Assembly: GCF_007859815.1 (NCBI RefSeq)
Contig: NZ_SJPH01000008.1
Location: forward strand, 1-64,000
Direction: 5' to 3'
Source: Botrimarina hoheduenensis
Lineage (GTDB): Bacteria; Planctomycetota; Planctomycetia; Pirellulales; Lacipirellulaceae
DNA: 64,000 nt
Positions 34,083 through 43,312 of the stretch are shown here, piece by piece. The notes beneath the pieces are model-generated. The model was not told the origin of the DNA. It made no database searches and saw nothing but the letters and a program-made list of their open reading frames with translations. Each line of letters starts with the position of its first letter. Position 1 is the first letter of the stretch. The position numbers were made by a program, and so were the translations under genes.

Positions 34083-35201
34083 CTATCGGATGAGTCTCGC
34101 AAGCACTTCCATCCCGCGGTCGATCGTTTCGATCGAGGCGGCGTAGCTCATGCGGAAGTGCGTGTCGCGGCGACTGAAAATTCCGCCGGGAATGATTAGT
34201 AGTTCGTTCTCGATTGCCCGCTCGACGAACGCACCGCCGGTCGCGTAGCCGGCCGGCGCTTTGGGAAACACGTAAAAGGCACCGCCCGTATCGGCGAGCT
34301 CATAGCCTGCGCTGCGTAATCCACCGACGACCCGGTCGCGGCGCTCTCGATAAGAACTCACCAGCGGAGTGATGTCGGTGTGGAACGCCTCCAGGGCAGC
34401 GTGCTGCAGCGGATGCGGAGCGCAGACAAAGGTGTATTGCTGCAGGGCCGCCATCTTGTCGATCAGAGCGCTCGGGCCATGGATCCAGCCGATCCGCCAG
34501 CCCGTAACGCCGTAGCTCTTGCTGAAACCATCGACCACCAGCGTTTGCTCGTTCCAGCGCGCGGGGCTATCGAGCGCCGCATCGTAGGTGAACTGCCGAT
34601 AGATTTCGTCCGACAGCAAGGCGACACCGTGTTTGTTGGCAAGCTCCGCAAGACCGCGAGCCTCGGCGGCACTCGCCACAACACCGGTCGGGTTACCGGG
34701 GCTGTTCAGCAGGATGAGCTTGGTGCGGGGTGTGATGGCGGCCTCGACCCGTGCCAGATCAAGCTTGAAGTCCGGGTAAGTGTCGATCACTACCGGCACC
34801 CCGCCGACCATCTCCGTGAGCGTCGGATACATGACGAAGTAGGGATCGAACATGATCACCTCGTCGCCCGGATTCACGAGGGCCCACATCGCTAGGTTCA
34901 GAGCGCCGCTCGTGCCGCTGGTGATGAGCACTTTGCGGTCGGCGTGTTTCCACTCGGCATCGATCTGCGCCTGCAGCGCTTCGCGCAGCTCGCTGACGCC
35001 TTGCGTCTGGCTATAGCCGTTACGGTCTTCGCGGATCGCCCGACATGCGGCCTCTTTCAGGGCGTCGGGCACCGGGAAGTCGGGCTGTCCGATCGACAGA
35101 TTGATCGGGTTGGCCATCTTCGCCGCGAGGTCAAACACCTTGCGGATTCCTGAGGAATCGAATCGGTCGGTGCGGTCGGCGAGCCAAGGGTGGGCGGGCA
35201 T
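34083..35201 (-). CDS. class I/II (AspC-like) aminotransferase
   Basis: This 372-aa PLP enzyme has the landmarks of fold type I: INLSIGQPDFPVPDALKEAA, the substrate-cofactor loop TSGTSGALNLAMWALVNPGD, the NSPGNPTG Asn (cofactor O3' contact), DEIYRQFTY, and the Schiff-base Lys in GFSKSYGVTGWRIGW. The C-terminal Arg is in RMSYAAS. Sequence type suggests an aspartate/aromatic or LL-DAP-type transaminase, but substrate is not resolved. It is a single leftward gene following an EamA transporter gene. Confidence 0.92.
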   Translation of the reverse strand: MPAHPWLADRTDRFDSSGIRKVFDLAAKMANPINLSIGQPDFPVPDALKEAACRAIREDRNGYSQTQGVSELREALQAQIDAEWKHADRKVLITSGTSGALNLAMWALVNPGDEVIMFDPYFVMYPTLTEMVGGVPVVIDTYPDFKLDLARVEAAITPRTKLILLNSPGNPTGVVASAAEARGLAELANKHGVALLSDEIYRQFTYDAALDSPARWNEQTLVVDGFSKSYGVTGWRIGWIHGPSALIDKMAALQQYTFVCAPHPLQHAALEAFHTDITPLVSSYRERRDRVVGGLRSAGYELADTGGAFYVFPKAPAGYATGGAFVERAIENELLIIPGGIFSRRDTHFRMSYAASIETIDRGMEVLARLIR

Positions 35202-35359
35202 AAGTGCTTAAGCCAGTCGGTACGTTAAAAAATGGTGCGGAAGGCGCAGAGCAGGGCAGGGGGGATTGCTGGCTTTCTTGGTAAGAGAAAGCCTACTTTG
35301 AGCGCGTTTCAGGTCGTGAATCTAAACCCCGCTGAAGCGATATGTCCGTGCGACACGCA

Positions 35360-36334
35360 CTAGGCGTCGGCCGTGAGTGGATCGGGCGACCACTCGCCCG
35401 ACTCCTCGGCGGTGTGCTTTTGAGTTGGCGCTTGGACGAGCGCGACCATCGACAGGATGCCGGAGACCGCGATCAGTTGTTGGGAAGTAATGGTCTCGCC
35501 GTCGGCGAGACCCCAGAGGATCGCCATGACGGGGACCACGTAGGTCACCATGCCGGCGAAGAGCGGTCCGTGAGATTGCACCAATCTCACAAACATCCAG
35601 ACACACGCCCCGGTTCCCAGCGCGCCCAACGCGCCGAGCGCTGCGGCGGCAATGGCGAAGTCGGTCCGCGGTGTCGGCGGCCCGATTCCCAGCGTTGTGC
35701 TCAGACCCGGTGCCAAGGCAAGCGGAGCGAGCGTTAGCGACGAGATCATCAGCATCGCGACGCTCATCGGGGTTGGGTCGGCGTCACGCAGCGTGCGTCG
35801 CAGCCAGGTGTTGCCCAGCGCGTAGCTCAGCGGAACCGTCACCGCCATCGCCAGCATGCCGACCGTGATTCCCTGTAGGGCACCGGCGTTGAGCAGCATG
35901 CCGATAAAGCCCAAGCCGCCGATCACGCCGATGATCTGACGCCATGTCGGATGGATCCCGAGCACAGGAATTGAGACCAAGATGGTCAACAACGGCGTGA
36001 ACGCGACCGTCATGCCGAAGAAGCTGTGGGCCCCGAAGCTCGCGATCAGCGTGGGCTGGGCGGCATAGGGATAGGCGTTGGCGATCACCGCCACGAGAGC
36101 GATGTTTCGCAGGTCGCGCGGACGCAGCCGCCGCGACCGCTCGGCAACGATCCACACGATCGCCAGAAGAATCGCGGCACCAAAGACCCGTCCTAGGCCG
36201 ATCTCGACCGGCCCGAACCACCGCGAGGCCCGCGACATCAAGATGAAGTTCGAGCCGAAGAACAGACAGATCAGAGCGAACTGGAAATAAGCAATCACAG
36301 GCGGGAGCTGTCCTAGGGCGGTGGGGATCCGCAT
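35360..36334 (-). CDS. EamA-family (DMT) transporter
   Basis: This 324-aa inner-membrane carrier has ten predicted hydrophobic helices and two EamA repeats. The first repeat starts FQFALICLFFGSNFILMSRA and contains NAYPYAAQPTLIA; the second contains GMLAMAVTVPLSYALGNTWL and ends GMVTYVVPVMAILWGLADGE. It exports or imports small metabolites of unknown identity. Length is normal for the family. Confidence 0.9.
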   Translation of the reverse strand: MRIPTALGQLPPVIAYFQFALICLFFGSNFILMSRASRWFGPVEIGLGRVFGAAILLAIVWIVAERSRRLRPRDLRNIALVAVIANAYPYAAQPTLIASFGAHSFFGMTVAFTPLLTILVSIPVLGIHPTWRQIIGVIGGLGFIGMLLNAGALQGITVGMLAMAVTVPLSYALGNTWLRRTLRDADPTPMSVAMLMISSLTLAPLALAPGLSTTLGIGPPTPRTDFAIAAAALGALGALGTGACVWMFVRLVQSHGPLFAGMVTYVVPVMAILWGLADGETITSQQLIAVSGILSMVALVQAPTQKHTAEESGEWSPDPLTADA

Positions 36335-36417
36335 TGTAGGCGGCAGCCCTCTGATCGCCTATGAACCGCAATTGCCGGCGGGGTTCGCCTGCGGCCGGAT
36401 TTTTCCCGCCGACCTAC

Positions 36418-37533
36418 TCAGCGCACACGCACGCGGAAGGTCAGCACGCCCCCCTCGCGGGGCTTCAGCGACTCTTTGAGCGCCCAGCTAAGGACCAATG
36501 ACCCGGCTTCGTTGCGGGTCGTCGTGAAGTCGGCATCGACCGAAGCCTTGGCGGAATCCTCAACGTATTCCAGCCGAGTCGTGAGGTTATCGACGATCAC
36601 CAGATCGCGTATCGGCGCGTCGCCGACGTTGTCAAAGCGGAGCGTGAACTCGACCTCGTCGCCCGGGTGTGCCTCGTTCTCTGAGGCGAGCTTGACGAGC
36701 CGCAAGCGCGGGCTGCTGGGGACGCCCAGTTCGTAGATCAATCCGGGCTGTTTGGCGGCGAAGACCGCCGAAGCGCCTTGGCCGGAGATTGTTACCTGAA
36801 CCTCTTGGTCGCCGGTCCAGGTGATCGCGGCCAGCGAGTGGCGCATGACAATCGGATTCTCTTGGCCGTTCATGACCCCCAAATGAACGATCTGCAGATT
36901 CGCGTACGGGCCCACCAGCCCGCGAGTTTCCGCCACGGCGAGCAGTCGCTCGGCGGCACCGGCCTGTTGCCGACCACGGAACAGGCTCGGCGGTCGCTCG
37001 CCGCGTTGCTGACGCAGCGTTGTGTTTAGCACGCCGGTACCGGGCAACAAACGCAGCTCCGATTCGGCTGCCGCGAAGGCGTCGCCGACCTCATCGACAA
37101 ACATCCGTTGCTGGGCTCCCATCGGCTGGACCACATGCCGCACCGCGGCGAAGCGCGGCGCATAGATACAGGTGCGGGTGCTGGGGGCAACCAGCGTGCG
37201 ACCATCATCGGTGCGGTAGATACCGACGGTATCTTCCTGCTCAAGGCCGACGATCTGGTTGTCGTGCGTCGCGCCAACCGGCGACGCGTTGTCGCCGCCG
37301 TCGCACAGGTATTCGTCTGAAGGGCCGACAGGCCAACCGGGCGGGCACTCGCAGACGCAGTGCTTGTCGCACTGGTCGGTTTGTTCCGCCGGGCAGCTTT
37401 GGCAGGCGGGCCAGGCAAGCGACTGACCGCTGGCGCTGCACGAGCACATGGTGAGCAGGGTGGCGATCATTAGCCCGCGCCGAAACCAGCGGGGCATCAG
37501 CAGCCACGTGGGGCTCGCGTGTGATTCAGCCAT
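36418..37533 (-). CDS. exported DUF11-type repeat protein, 371 aa
   Basis: An N-terminal export signal (FRRGLMIATLLTMCSCSASG) leads to a Cys-rich segment with eight Cys in about 40 residues (CQSCPAEQTDQCDKHCVCEC). The C-terminal 120 residues are a DUF11-like beta domain (VEFTLRFDNVGDAPIRDLVI, VDNLTTRLEYVEDSA, FRVRVR). DUF11 domains sit in cell-surface proteins. It is the last of three leftward exported genes (36418-39790) likely forming one surface locus. Confidence 0.8.
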   Translation of the reverse strand: MAESHASPTWLLMPRWFRRGLMIATLLTMCSCSASGQSLAWPACQSCPAEQTDQCDKHCVCECPPGWPVGPSDEYLCDGGDNASPVGATHDNQIVGLEQEDTVGIYRTDDGRTLVAPSTRTCIYAPRFAAVRHVVQPMGAQQRMFVDEVGDAFAAAESELRLLPGTGVLNTTLRQQRGERPPSLFRGRQQAGAAERLLAVAETRGLVGPYANLQIVHLGVMNGQENPIVMRHSLAAITWTGDQEVQVTISGQGASAVFAAKQPGLIYELGVPSSPRLRLVKLASENEAHPGDEVEFTLRFDNVGDAPIRDLVIVDNLTTRLEYVEDSAKASVDADFTTTRNEAGSLVLSWALKESLKPREGGVLTFRVRVR

Positions 37534-37591
37534 GTGCCTAACGAGTCACGCTGCCCTATTAGGCAGGGCGTCTCGTTCTCCCCGTTGATGA

Positions 37592-38338
37592 TTAAGGTAG
37601 TGACGCGGTCGCCGGGAGCACGCGCGGATCGTCGGTGGATTCTTTTGCGAGCATCATCGGCTCAGCGAACGCGCTCCCCCCGGGCGACGCGAGACGGCTG
37701 CCGATCCGCAGGATCGCGATCGGGCGACCCATTGCGTCTGCCAGGGCAAGCGGGTCGTCACCCGTCCGGGCTTCAAACCATTGCTGTCCGTTCAACTCGA
37801 CGACAGGCAGGGCCGTGCGTGGGTCTTCCACATAGATGACGCGGGTGACGAGTCCCCCCTGCGCCGCGATCCGCAGGTCGTCTGCGGTAAGCTCGATCGG
37901 CACCGGAAAACGCAGCGCCTTGCCCGGCGGCGGATAGAGCCGATCCACCAGCTCAACCGAGGGGTAGAGCTCGATCTCCGGATAGCTCGGCACGCCGACC
38001 GCTTTGAAGCCATAGACGCAGCCGACCGCCATGCCGACCAGCATCCGCTGATCGTGAGCGGTGGAGTATCCGGCTCCGCTGACGGCGGAGAGGATAATGC
38101 CCTCGGGGGCACGCAGCTCAACGGGCTGGGTGTATCCCAACAACGGACCGCCCCTCATCAGCCTTTGGGCGCCAATCGCTCCCGGAGGTATGGCGCCGGC
38201 TCCTGGCCGGTGAGTGGGGGGTGATTGGGCCAAGAGAGACAGACTTGGCACAAGCAACATCCCCACCGCCAATACTAACTTGCCCATGGCGTGATCGCGG
38301 CGAACCGCGTCGATGGTGAGGGGACGGACCGTTGTCAT
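37592..38338 (-). CDS. exported protein related to the neighbour at 38444
   Basis: This 248-aa protein has a signal peptide (KLVLAVGMLLVPSLSLLAQS) and a conserved beta domain with IELYPSVEL, FPVPIELTADDLRIAAQGGL, VTRVIYVEDP and GRPIAILRIGS. The same order of motifs appears in the larger neighbour (LYPTLEV, VPVQFTEEDFDQVMSGNFVT, KVIYLPDP, SILAVLRIGS), so the two are paralogous. The ATG at 38338 follows AAGGA; the ATG at 38287 gives a more standard signal peptide. Confidence 0.72.
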   Translation of the reverse strand: MTTVRPLTIDAVRRDHAMGKLVLAVGMLLVPSLSLLAQSPPTHRPGAGAIPPGAIGAQRLMRGGPLLGYTQPVELRAPEGIILSAVSGAGYSTAHDQRMLVGMAVGCVYGFKAVGVPSYPEIELYPSVELVDRLYPPPGKALRFPVPIELTADDLRIAAQGGLVTRVIYVEDPRTALPVVELNGQQWFEARTGDDPLALADAMGRPIAILRIGSRLASPGGSAFAEPMMLAKESTDDPRVLPATASLP

Positions 38339-38443
38339 GGTTCCTTCAGGTCAATTGATATCGCGTCGGTCGAGATCGATCGGTCCCGCTCGGGATGCTA
38401 ATAATCACCGAGCGGAACCGCCGAATTGATCTCGCTCGCCGTG

Positions 38444-39790
38444 TTACTCGCAGTAGGCTTCGTTCGCGCCACCGGCACCGGCACCGTGCAGGGCAGCGCC
38501 CACCCGTGTCGCAGCGCCAACAACCGGGTTCGGCACCGTGCCACCAATCGGCCGGAACGGAGCGCGGTGGACTTCGTCGATCGTTACCTTGTTCACCGGA
38601 CGCGGGTAGTTCATGCCCGGACGCTGCTTCACCGAGATATGCATCTGCGGAGTCGGCGGCGGCATGTGAACGCGGGTGCGGTTGGTCATCACGTGGCTCC
38701 GCAGACCAGCGGGCGAACCCAGCGGGATGTGCGGCGGTCCAGGCAAGCCGATCGGTGTGCCCGTGTAAGGCATGCCGTACTGCGGGCCGGCTCCGGCCAG
38801 CATGTGCGGCGGCAGCGCGGGAGGTGCCATGCCGGCGGTCGGCATGCCCATCGGCTGATTCATCGGGGCACCGCCCATCATCCCCGGGTGAGCCATCGGA
38901 CCGTCCATGGTCGGGCCCGACATGTAGGGCGCTCCACCGGGTCCGCACGATTCGCCATTCTCGCCGTATCCAGCGGGCATCACGTTGTCGGCATAGGCAC
39001 CGCCTTCGGCCCGTAGGTCTTTGCTACCGATCCGGAGCACCGCGAGGATCGAGCCCCGGCGGTCAGCTTCCGAGACCGGGTCCACACCCGGATCGAGCCG
39101 CGTGCTGACAAGCGTTTCAACGCCCGACAGAGCCAGCTCTTGGAATTCGGGATCGGGGAGATAGATGACCTTCGTGACGAAGTTGCCGCTCATCACCTGA
39201 TCAAAATCTTCTTCGGTGAACTGAACGGGCACCGGAGCGTGCGCGAGGAACGCGTCGGTCCGCGGATTGACCGGGGCGACTTCCAGTGTCGGGTACAGCG
39301 TTACCCCAGCGCGGCCCGGAATGTTTTGTAGCTGCAAGCGATAGATCGCCCCTTGCGGGAAGTCCTGTCGTCCGGGGACGTACAGCGGTGCCGAGTCGAA
39401 CATGCCGGCACCCGACACGTCCCACGAAACCTGCAGACCCTCTTCGCCAACGAATTGGACCTGTGAGGTTGCGGGGCCGGCCCCCATCGCGCAGCCACCG
39501 CCGCCAATCCCGCACGAGCCGGTCGAGCAACCGCCATCGTCGCAGTATTGGCACTGGGTGGCACCATAGCTGGGCGGGGTTCCGCCCGGGCCATAGGCAG
39601 CGGGCGAACCCATGGGGGCGGTCATCTGACCGCCCACGGGAATCACGCCGGGGCCGGGGCCGCCGACTCCGGGGCCCGGGTGCATCATTTGTTGTGCGGG
39701 CGGCAGGTTATAAGCCATCCGCCCCGCGCAGCCGGTGGCCGCAATGGTTGCGATCACCAAGCTGTTTGTGATCCAAGTCTTCACGCTCAT
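38444..39790 (-). CDS. Pro/Gly/Met-rich lipoprotein, 448 aa
   Basis: This exported protein has a lipoprotein-like N-terminus (SLVIATIAATGCAGRMAYNL), a Pro/Gly linker, a Cys-rich patch (CQYCDDGGCSTGSCGIGGGG), the conserved domain shared with the gene at 37592, and a long Pro/Met/Gly-rich tail (MGMPTAGMAPPALPPHMLAG). The low-complexity tail resembles planctomycete cell-wall or surface proteins. The ATG at 39790 puts the signal at the N-terminus. First gene of the leftward trio. Confidence 0.78.
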   Translation of the reverse strand: MSVKTWITNSLVIATIAATGCAGRMAYNLPPAQQMMHPGPGVGGPGPGVIPVGGQMTAPMGSPAAYGPGGTPPSYGATQCQYCDDGGCSTGSCGIGGGGCAMGAGPATSQVQFVGEEGLQVSWDVSGAGMFDSAPLYVPGRQDFPQGAIYRLQLQNIPGRAGVTLYPTLEVAPVNPRTDAFLAHAPVPVQFTEEDFDQVMSGNFVTKVIYLPDPEFQELALSGVETLVSTRLDPGVDPVSEADRRGSILAVLRIGSKDLRAEGGAYADNVMPAGYGENGESCGPGGAPYMSGPTMDGPMAHPGMMGGAPMNQPMGMPTAGMAPPALPPHMLAGAGPQYGMPYTGTPIGLPGPPHIPLGSPAGLRSHVMTNRTRVHMPPPTPQMHISVKQRPGMNYPRPVNKVTIDEVHRAPFRPIGGTVPNPVVGAATRVGAALHGAGAGGANEAYCE

Positions 39791-40107
39791 CGTGTCCCCC
39801 CTCGGCGTGACCGCGACGCGCCTCACGAGACCTCGTGTCTCGCGAGCGGCATCGTGTTTTCTGTTTCTTTGCCCCGCGAGAGGCTCGCCACGCTAGCGGC
39901 GAGAGCAAATCGCGGTAGACGTCCGTCGCGAGCCCTCTCTAGACTCCCGCCGTCGTCTCCCTTAGCGGTGCGATGCCAACCACTTGCTATCAAGCAACAG
40001 CGGCCGTCGGCGGTTAGACCACCGGTGCCCTGTGGGGGCATCGCTCCCTGGCCATAGGTTCGGCCCCGCAGAACCCCATTCTTTGGCAAAAGCGTCAAAA
40101 CCCGCCC
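39791..40107. other. divergent intergenic region
   Basis: 317 bp between the surface-protein trio and a rightward anchored protein. An inverted repeat CGAGAC/GTCTCG occurs near 39827-39842. No gene or clear promoter is seen. Confidence 0.35.
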
Positions 40108-41157
40108 ATGGGCAACAGGCTGCGTGATCGGGCGACCGGCTTTCTTTGGCGTGCGCTGCTGCTTGTGGCAGTCGGCGGCGGGGCCTTTATCGGCCTACAG
40201 GCGATCGATAACGCGCTGATGCCGCTCGATCGCAGCCCGCGAACCGCCTTCAGCCCGGACGAAGCGCCCGTTGTTCCCGGTGCCCCCCCGCTGGCCACAC
40301 CCGCCGCGAACGATACCCGGGGCAACCGCTACATCGCCCAGGCTCAGCTAAGACTGGCTCAGATCGAGTCGCTCTCTGCTAGCGTTAGCTACGAGGGCAT
40401 CTCAGCCCAGCGGATCACGAACCTGACCGGACGCTACTTGCAGCGGGGCGCGGGGACCAATCTGCACTTTTCGTTGTTGTTGCGCGGCAAGCTTGCCGAT
40501 GAGCCCGCCCGTTTGCTGAGAGTCTCGGACAGTCGATTCCTGTGGAATGATTTGATCTGGGACGCTGTCGACCGAGACGGTCAGCCCGATCCGGCGGATC
40601 GCCAGATCAGCCGGATCGATCTGCGACGAATCGGCCGAGACGGCGGGGAGCATCCCGGCAACACGGAGGGAGACCCTGCGGATTCCGCGCTCGAGGACCG
40701 CTTCGGTGGTCTGCCAACACTGCTGGCGAAGCTAGCGCGTGACCACGACTTCGCGGCACCGCGGATGCTTCAGCTGGGCGGGGATCGGGTCCTCGCGCTG
40801 ATCGGAGAGCGTCGCACGCCGGTGACCCCGGTGATCTGGCCCGACACGTCTCCGACTGACGCGCACCACGTGCTGGTAGCGCTCGAGGAGCGCTCGTTAA
40901 CGCCCCGTTTGATCGAGTTTCGTGGGTTCGAAGATCCCCTGTCGCTGAGCGGAACTCCGCTCGAAACGCGGTTGCAGCCCAGTCGGCAGCCGCTGCTACG
41001 GATGCGTTGTGCCGACGTTCAGACAGGCCTCGCCATTCCCGACTCAGCGTTCGCTTACGAACGCCCGAAAGACGTTCCGTGGCGGGATGAAACGCAACGC
41101 GAGCTGCAAGCCATTCATTCCGCGGCACGGCTCACGCCAAGTGGTGCACAGCGTTGA
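40108..41157 (+). CDS. membrane-anchored exported protein, 349 aa
   Basis: An N-terminal anchor (FLWRALLLVAVGGGAFIGLQ) is followed by a linker and a beta-rich domain: LRLAQIESLSASVSYEGISA, TGRYLQRGAGTNLHFSLLLR, RLLRVSDSRFLWNDLIWDAV. This is the pattern of planctomycete proteins with a LolA-like cup fold, although no family is assigned. Its 3' end overlaps the convergent histidine-phosphatase gene by 26 bp. Confidence 0.72.
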   Translation: MGNRLRDRATGFLWRALLLVAVGGGAFIGLQAIDNALMPLDRSPRTAFSPDEAPVVPGAPPLATPAANDTRGNRYIAQAQLRLAQIESLSASVSYEGISAQRITNLTGRYLQRGAGTNLHFSLLLRGKLADEPARLLRVSDSRFLWNDLIWDAVDRDGQPDPADRQISRIDLRRIGRDGGEHPGNTEGDPADSALEDRFGGLPTLLAKLARDHDFAAPRMLQLGGDRVLALIGERRTPVTPVIWPDTSPTDAHHVLVALEERSLTPRLIEFRGFEDPLSLSGTPLETRLQPSRQPLLRMRCADVQTGLAIPDSAFAYERPKDVPWRDETQRELQAIHSAARLTPSGAQR

Positions 41158-41797
41158 TCGTGACGCACTGCGCGGCACCGTTGCGCCACCTCACGACGTT
41201 CACGCAGCAGTTGTCTTGCCGGAGCGGATAGACGTTTTGCAGCGGCACGCCCACGAGCGCGCCCATGTAGACACGGTTGACGACACTGTGCGCGACCGCG
41301 GCAATCTGCTGACCGAGGTGGCGCGCCATCAGCGCTTCCAGAGCCGGCGCAACGCGATCGAGCAACCCTTGGAGCGTTTCGCCTCCGGGGTAGCCGTTGA
41401 TAGCGGGGTTGCTGTGGAAGCGTGCGTAGCCGTCGGGGTCATCGCGGCGAATCACGTCCCAGTCGAGTCCCTGCCAGTGCCCGACCTCAACTTCCTTCAA
41501 TGCCGCGATCGGCTCGACGCGAAGTGCGTGCGGAGCGGCGATCGCCTGGGCGGTTTCCAACGCCCGTTGCAGCGGGCTCGAATAAACCGCGCTTAGCCCC
41601 ACGCCGCTGAGCGACGCGCCGACCCGGTCAGCCTGCGCTCTTCCGAGCGGTGCCAGTGGCTCGTCGATACCGGCCCCCTGGATGATCGGAGGCGAGACCA
41701 GATTCGGTGGCGTCGCGCCGTGACGGACGAGGTACAGCACGCACTCGTCGTTCTTAAGGGGCTCGATCAGCTCGTGTTCCGTTGCGTGATTGATCAT
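41132..41797 (-). CDS. histidine phosphatase-family protein (phosphoglycerate mutase-like)
   Basis: This 221-aa enzyme of the RHG superfamily transfers phosphate via the His in CVLYLVRHGATPPNL. Further conserved elements are SGVGLSAVYSSPLQRALETA (Arg-containing), LKEVEVGHWQGLDWDVI (acid) and IAAVAHSVVNRVYM (second His). It may be a cobC/GpmB-like phosphatase. Convergent overlap of 26 bp with the upstream neighbour. Confidence 0.9.
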   Translation of the reverse strand: MINHATEHELIEPLKNDECVLYLVRHGATPPNLVSPPIIQGAGIDEPLAPLGRAQADRVGASLSGVGLSAVYSSPLQRALETAQAIAAPHALRVEPIAALKEVEVGHWQGLDWDVIRRDDPDGYARFHSNPAINGYPGGETLQGLLDRVAPALEALMARHLGQQIAAVAHSVVNRVYMGALVGVPLQNVYPLRQDNCCVNVVRWRNGAAQCVTINAVHHLA

Positions 41798-41907
41798 GTT
41801 GCCAGAGAGCGGGAGTGCGAACAGAGCGAATAGCGCTAAGCAATCGCAACAGTTGAGGTAGGGCAGGGGGGCTAAGAGCAGGGCAGGGGAGGCGGGGGGG
41901 CAAGGGC

Positions 41908-42960
41908 TTATTGTCCCGCACGACGACGTGCCAGCGAGGCCGCTGCGCTGATTGCCGCGATCATGCCACTGGTTTCAGCGACCCCACGCCAGGCCAGATC
42001 CGCGGCGGTACCGTGTGCGACACTCGTGCGAACGATCGGCAAACCGAGCGTGACATTCACCGCCCCGTGCATGCCTAGCAGCTTCAGCGCGATGTGACCC
42101 TGGTCGTGGTACATCGCTACAACCGCATCGAACTCGCCCTGGGTTGCGCGGACCATCAGCGTATCGACAGGCCAGGGCCCCGTCGCATCGATGCCCGCGG
42201 TGCGAGCCCGCGCGACGGCCGGGGCGATGAGGCGGGCTTCTTCGTCACCAAACAATCCCTCTTCACCGGCGTGCGGGTTAAGGGCGGCAACGCCCACACG
42301 GGGGCGATCCACCCCGTACGCCAGTGCCGCTTGGTGCGCTAGTTGGCACTTCTCTTCGATCGCTTCGATCGTGAGGGCCCCGATCGCCTCGCGGAGCGCA
42401 ACATGCAGCGTCACGTGAACAACGCCCAGGCCGCAACGTGTCTTCGGCACCAGAGACGGGGGCAAGTAGAGCATCATGGCGAAGTCGTCCACGCCGCAAA
42501 GCTCGGCGAGCAACTCCGTATGGCCCGGATAAGGTCGCCCCGCGGCGTGTAGGGCGGCCTTGCTGAGCGGCCCCGTCACGATCCCCTCGCAATCTCCCGC
42601 CAGCGCTGCCCGAGCGGCAGCCACAACCGCTTCGTAGGCCGCCGCACCAGTCTGTGCGGTCACGACCCCCGGCGCGATCGCGAGCGATGCCGATGCGTTG
42701 GAGCCAACGCAGGTTACGCGATCGGGGGCCGCCCGCTCGAATGCCAGGGCGAGCGGTGCCGCTTCGACCTCGGCCTTCAAGCCGCGCAGGTCGGCAGCGC
42801 GGCGGAGCGTGGCGGCATCCCCGAAGACGGCCGGGCGACAGACCTGCCAGATGCGGGGATCCGCCCACACCGCGGCAAGGATCTCGGGTCCTACTCCCGC
42901 CGGATCTCCCATGGTGAGGGCGAGACGGGGCAGGGCGGGGGCCGCCAGATCGGTTGTCAT
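41908..42960 (-). CDS. pdxA: 4-hydroxythreonine-4-phosphate dehydrogenase
   Basis: This 350-aa enzyme of DXP-dependent pyridoxal phosphate synthesis oxidises 4-phosphohydroxy-L-threonine. Typical features: LALTMGDPAGVGPEILAAVW at the N-terminus, the metal-ligand His in YPGHTELLAELC, LHVALREAIGALT, GLNPHAGE-like VAALNPHAGEEGLFGDEE, DTLMVRATQGEFDAVVAMYH with DQGHIALKLLG. Length is family-typical. It is a single leftward gene; no pdxJ nearby. Confidence 0.96.
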   Translation of the reverse strand: MTTDLAAPALPRLALTMGDPAGVGPEILAAVWADPRIWQVCRPAVFGDAATLRRAADLRGLKAEVEAAPLALAFERAAPDRVTCVGSNASASLAIAPGVVTAQTGAAAYEAVVAAARAALAGDCEGIVTGPLSKAALHAAGRPYPGHTELLAELCGVDDFAMMLYLPPSLVPKTRCGLGVVHVTLHVALREAIGALTIEAIEEKCQLAHQAALAYGVDRPRVGVAALNPHAGEEGLFGDEEARLIAPAVARARTAGIDATGPWPVDTLMVRATQGEFDAVVAMYHDQGHIALKLLGMHGAVNVTLGLPIVRTSVAHGTAADLAWRGVAETSGMIAAISAAASLARRRAGQ

Positions 42961-43312
42961 TGCGCGGTCGGGAGCGAATTGCGGTTAGGGGGGCGGGATG
43001 TGAACAAGCTTTTCCCGTTGTATCAGTCTGCAGGTCTGATTGTAGCGCCCACGGCTCGCGCCGGACAGAAACCTCATGCCCTCGCACTTCTTGCTCACCG
43101 CTGAGCCTCTGTGGGCCGACCGCTGTGGTCCGTTCGGGCAAGATCGATCGATTACGGCACCGGCTGCGGTGCGCTTGATCGCAGGGGCTCGCCCGGTGGC
43201 AGCGACGCAAGCGATTGCCCCGGAGCGCTGGCCCTAGCGCGGCCGAATAGGCTTCTGAGAAAGCGCGGCGATCTTCACCGCCCGCACCGCCTGTTGTTGG
43301 AGGCCTCTGGGG
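42961..43312. other. divergent intergenic region
   Basis: 352 bp between pdxA and the MORN-like gene. No small gene or RNA is recognised. Confidence 0.35.
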
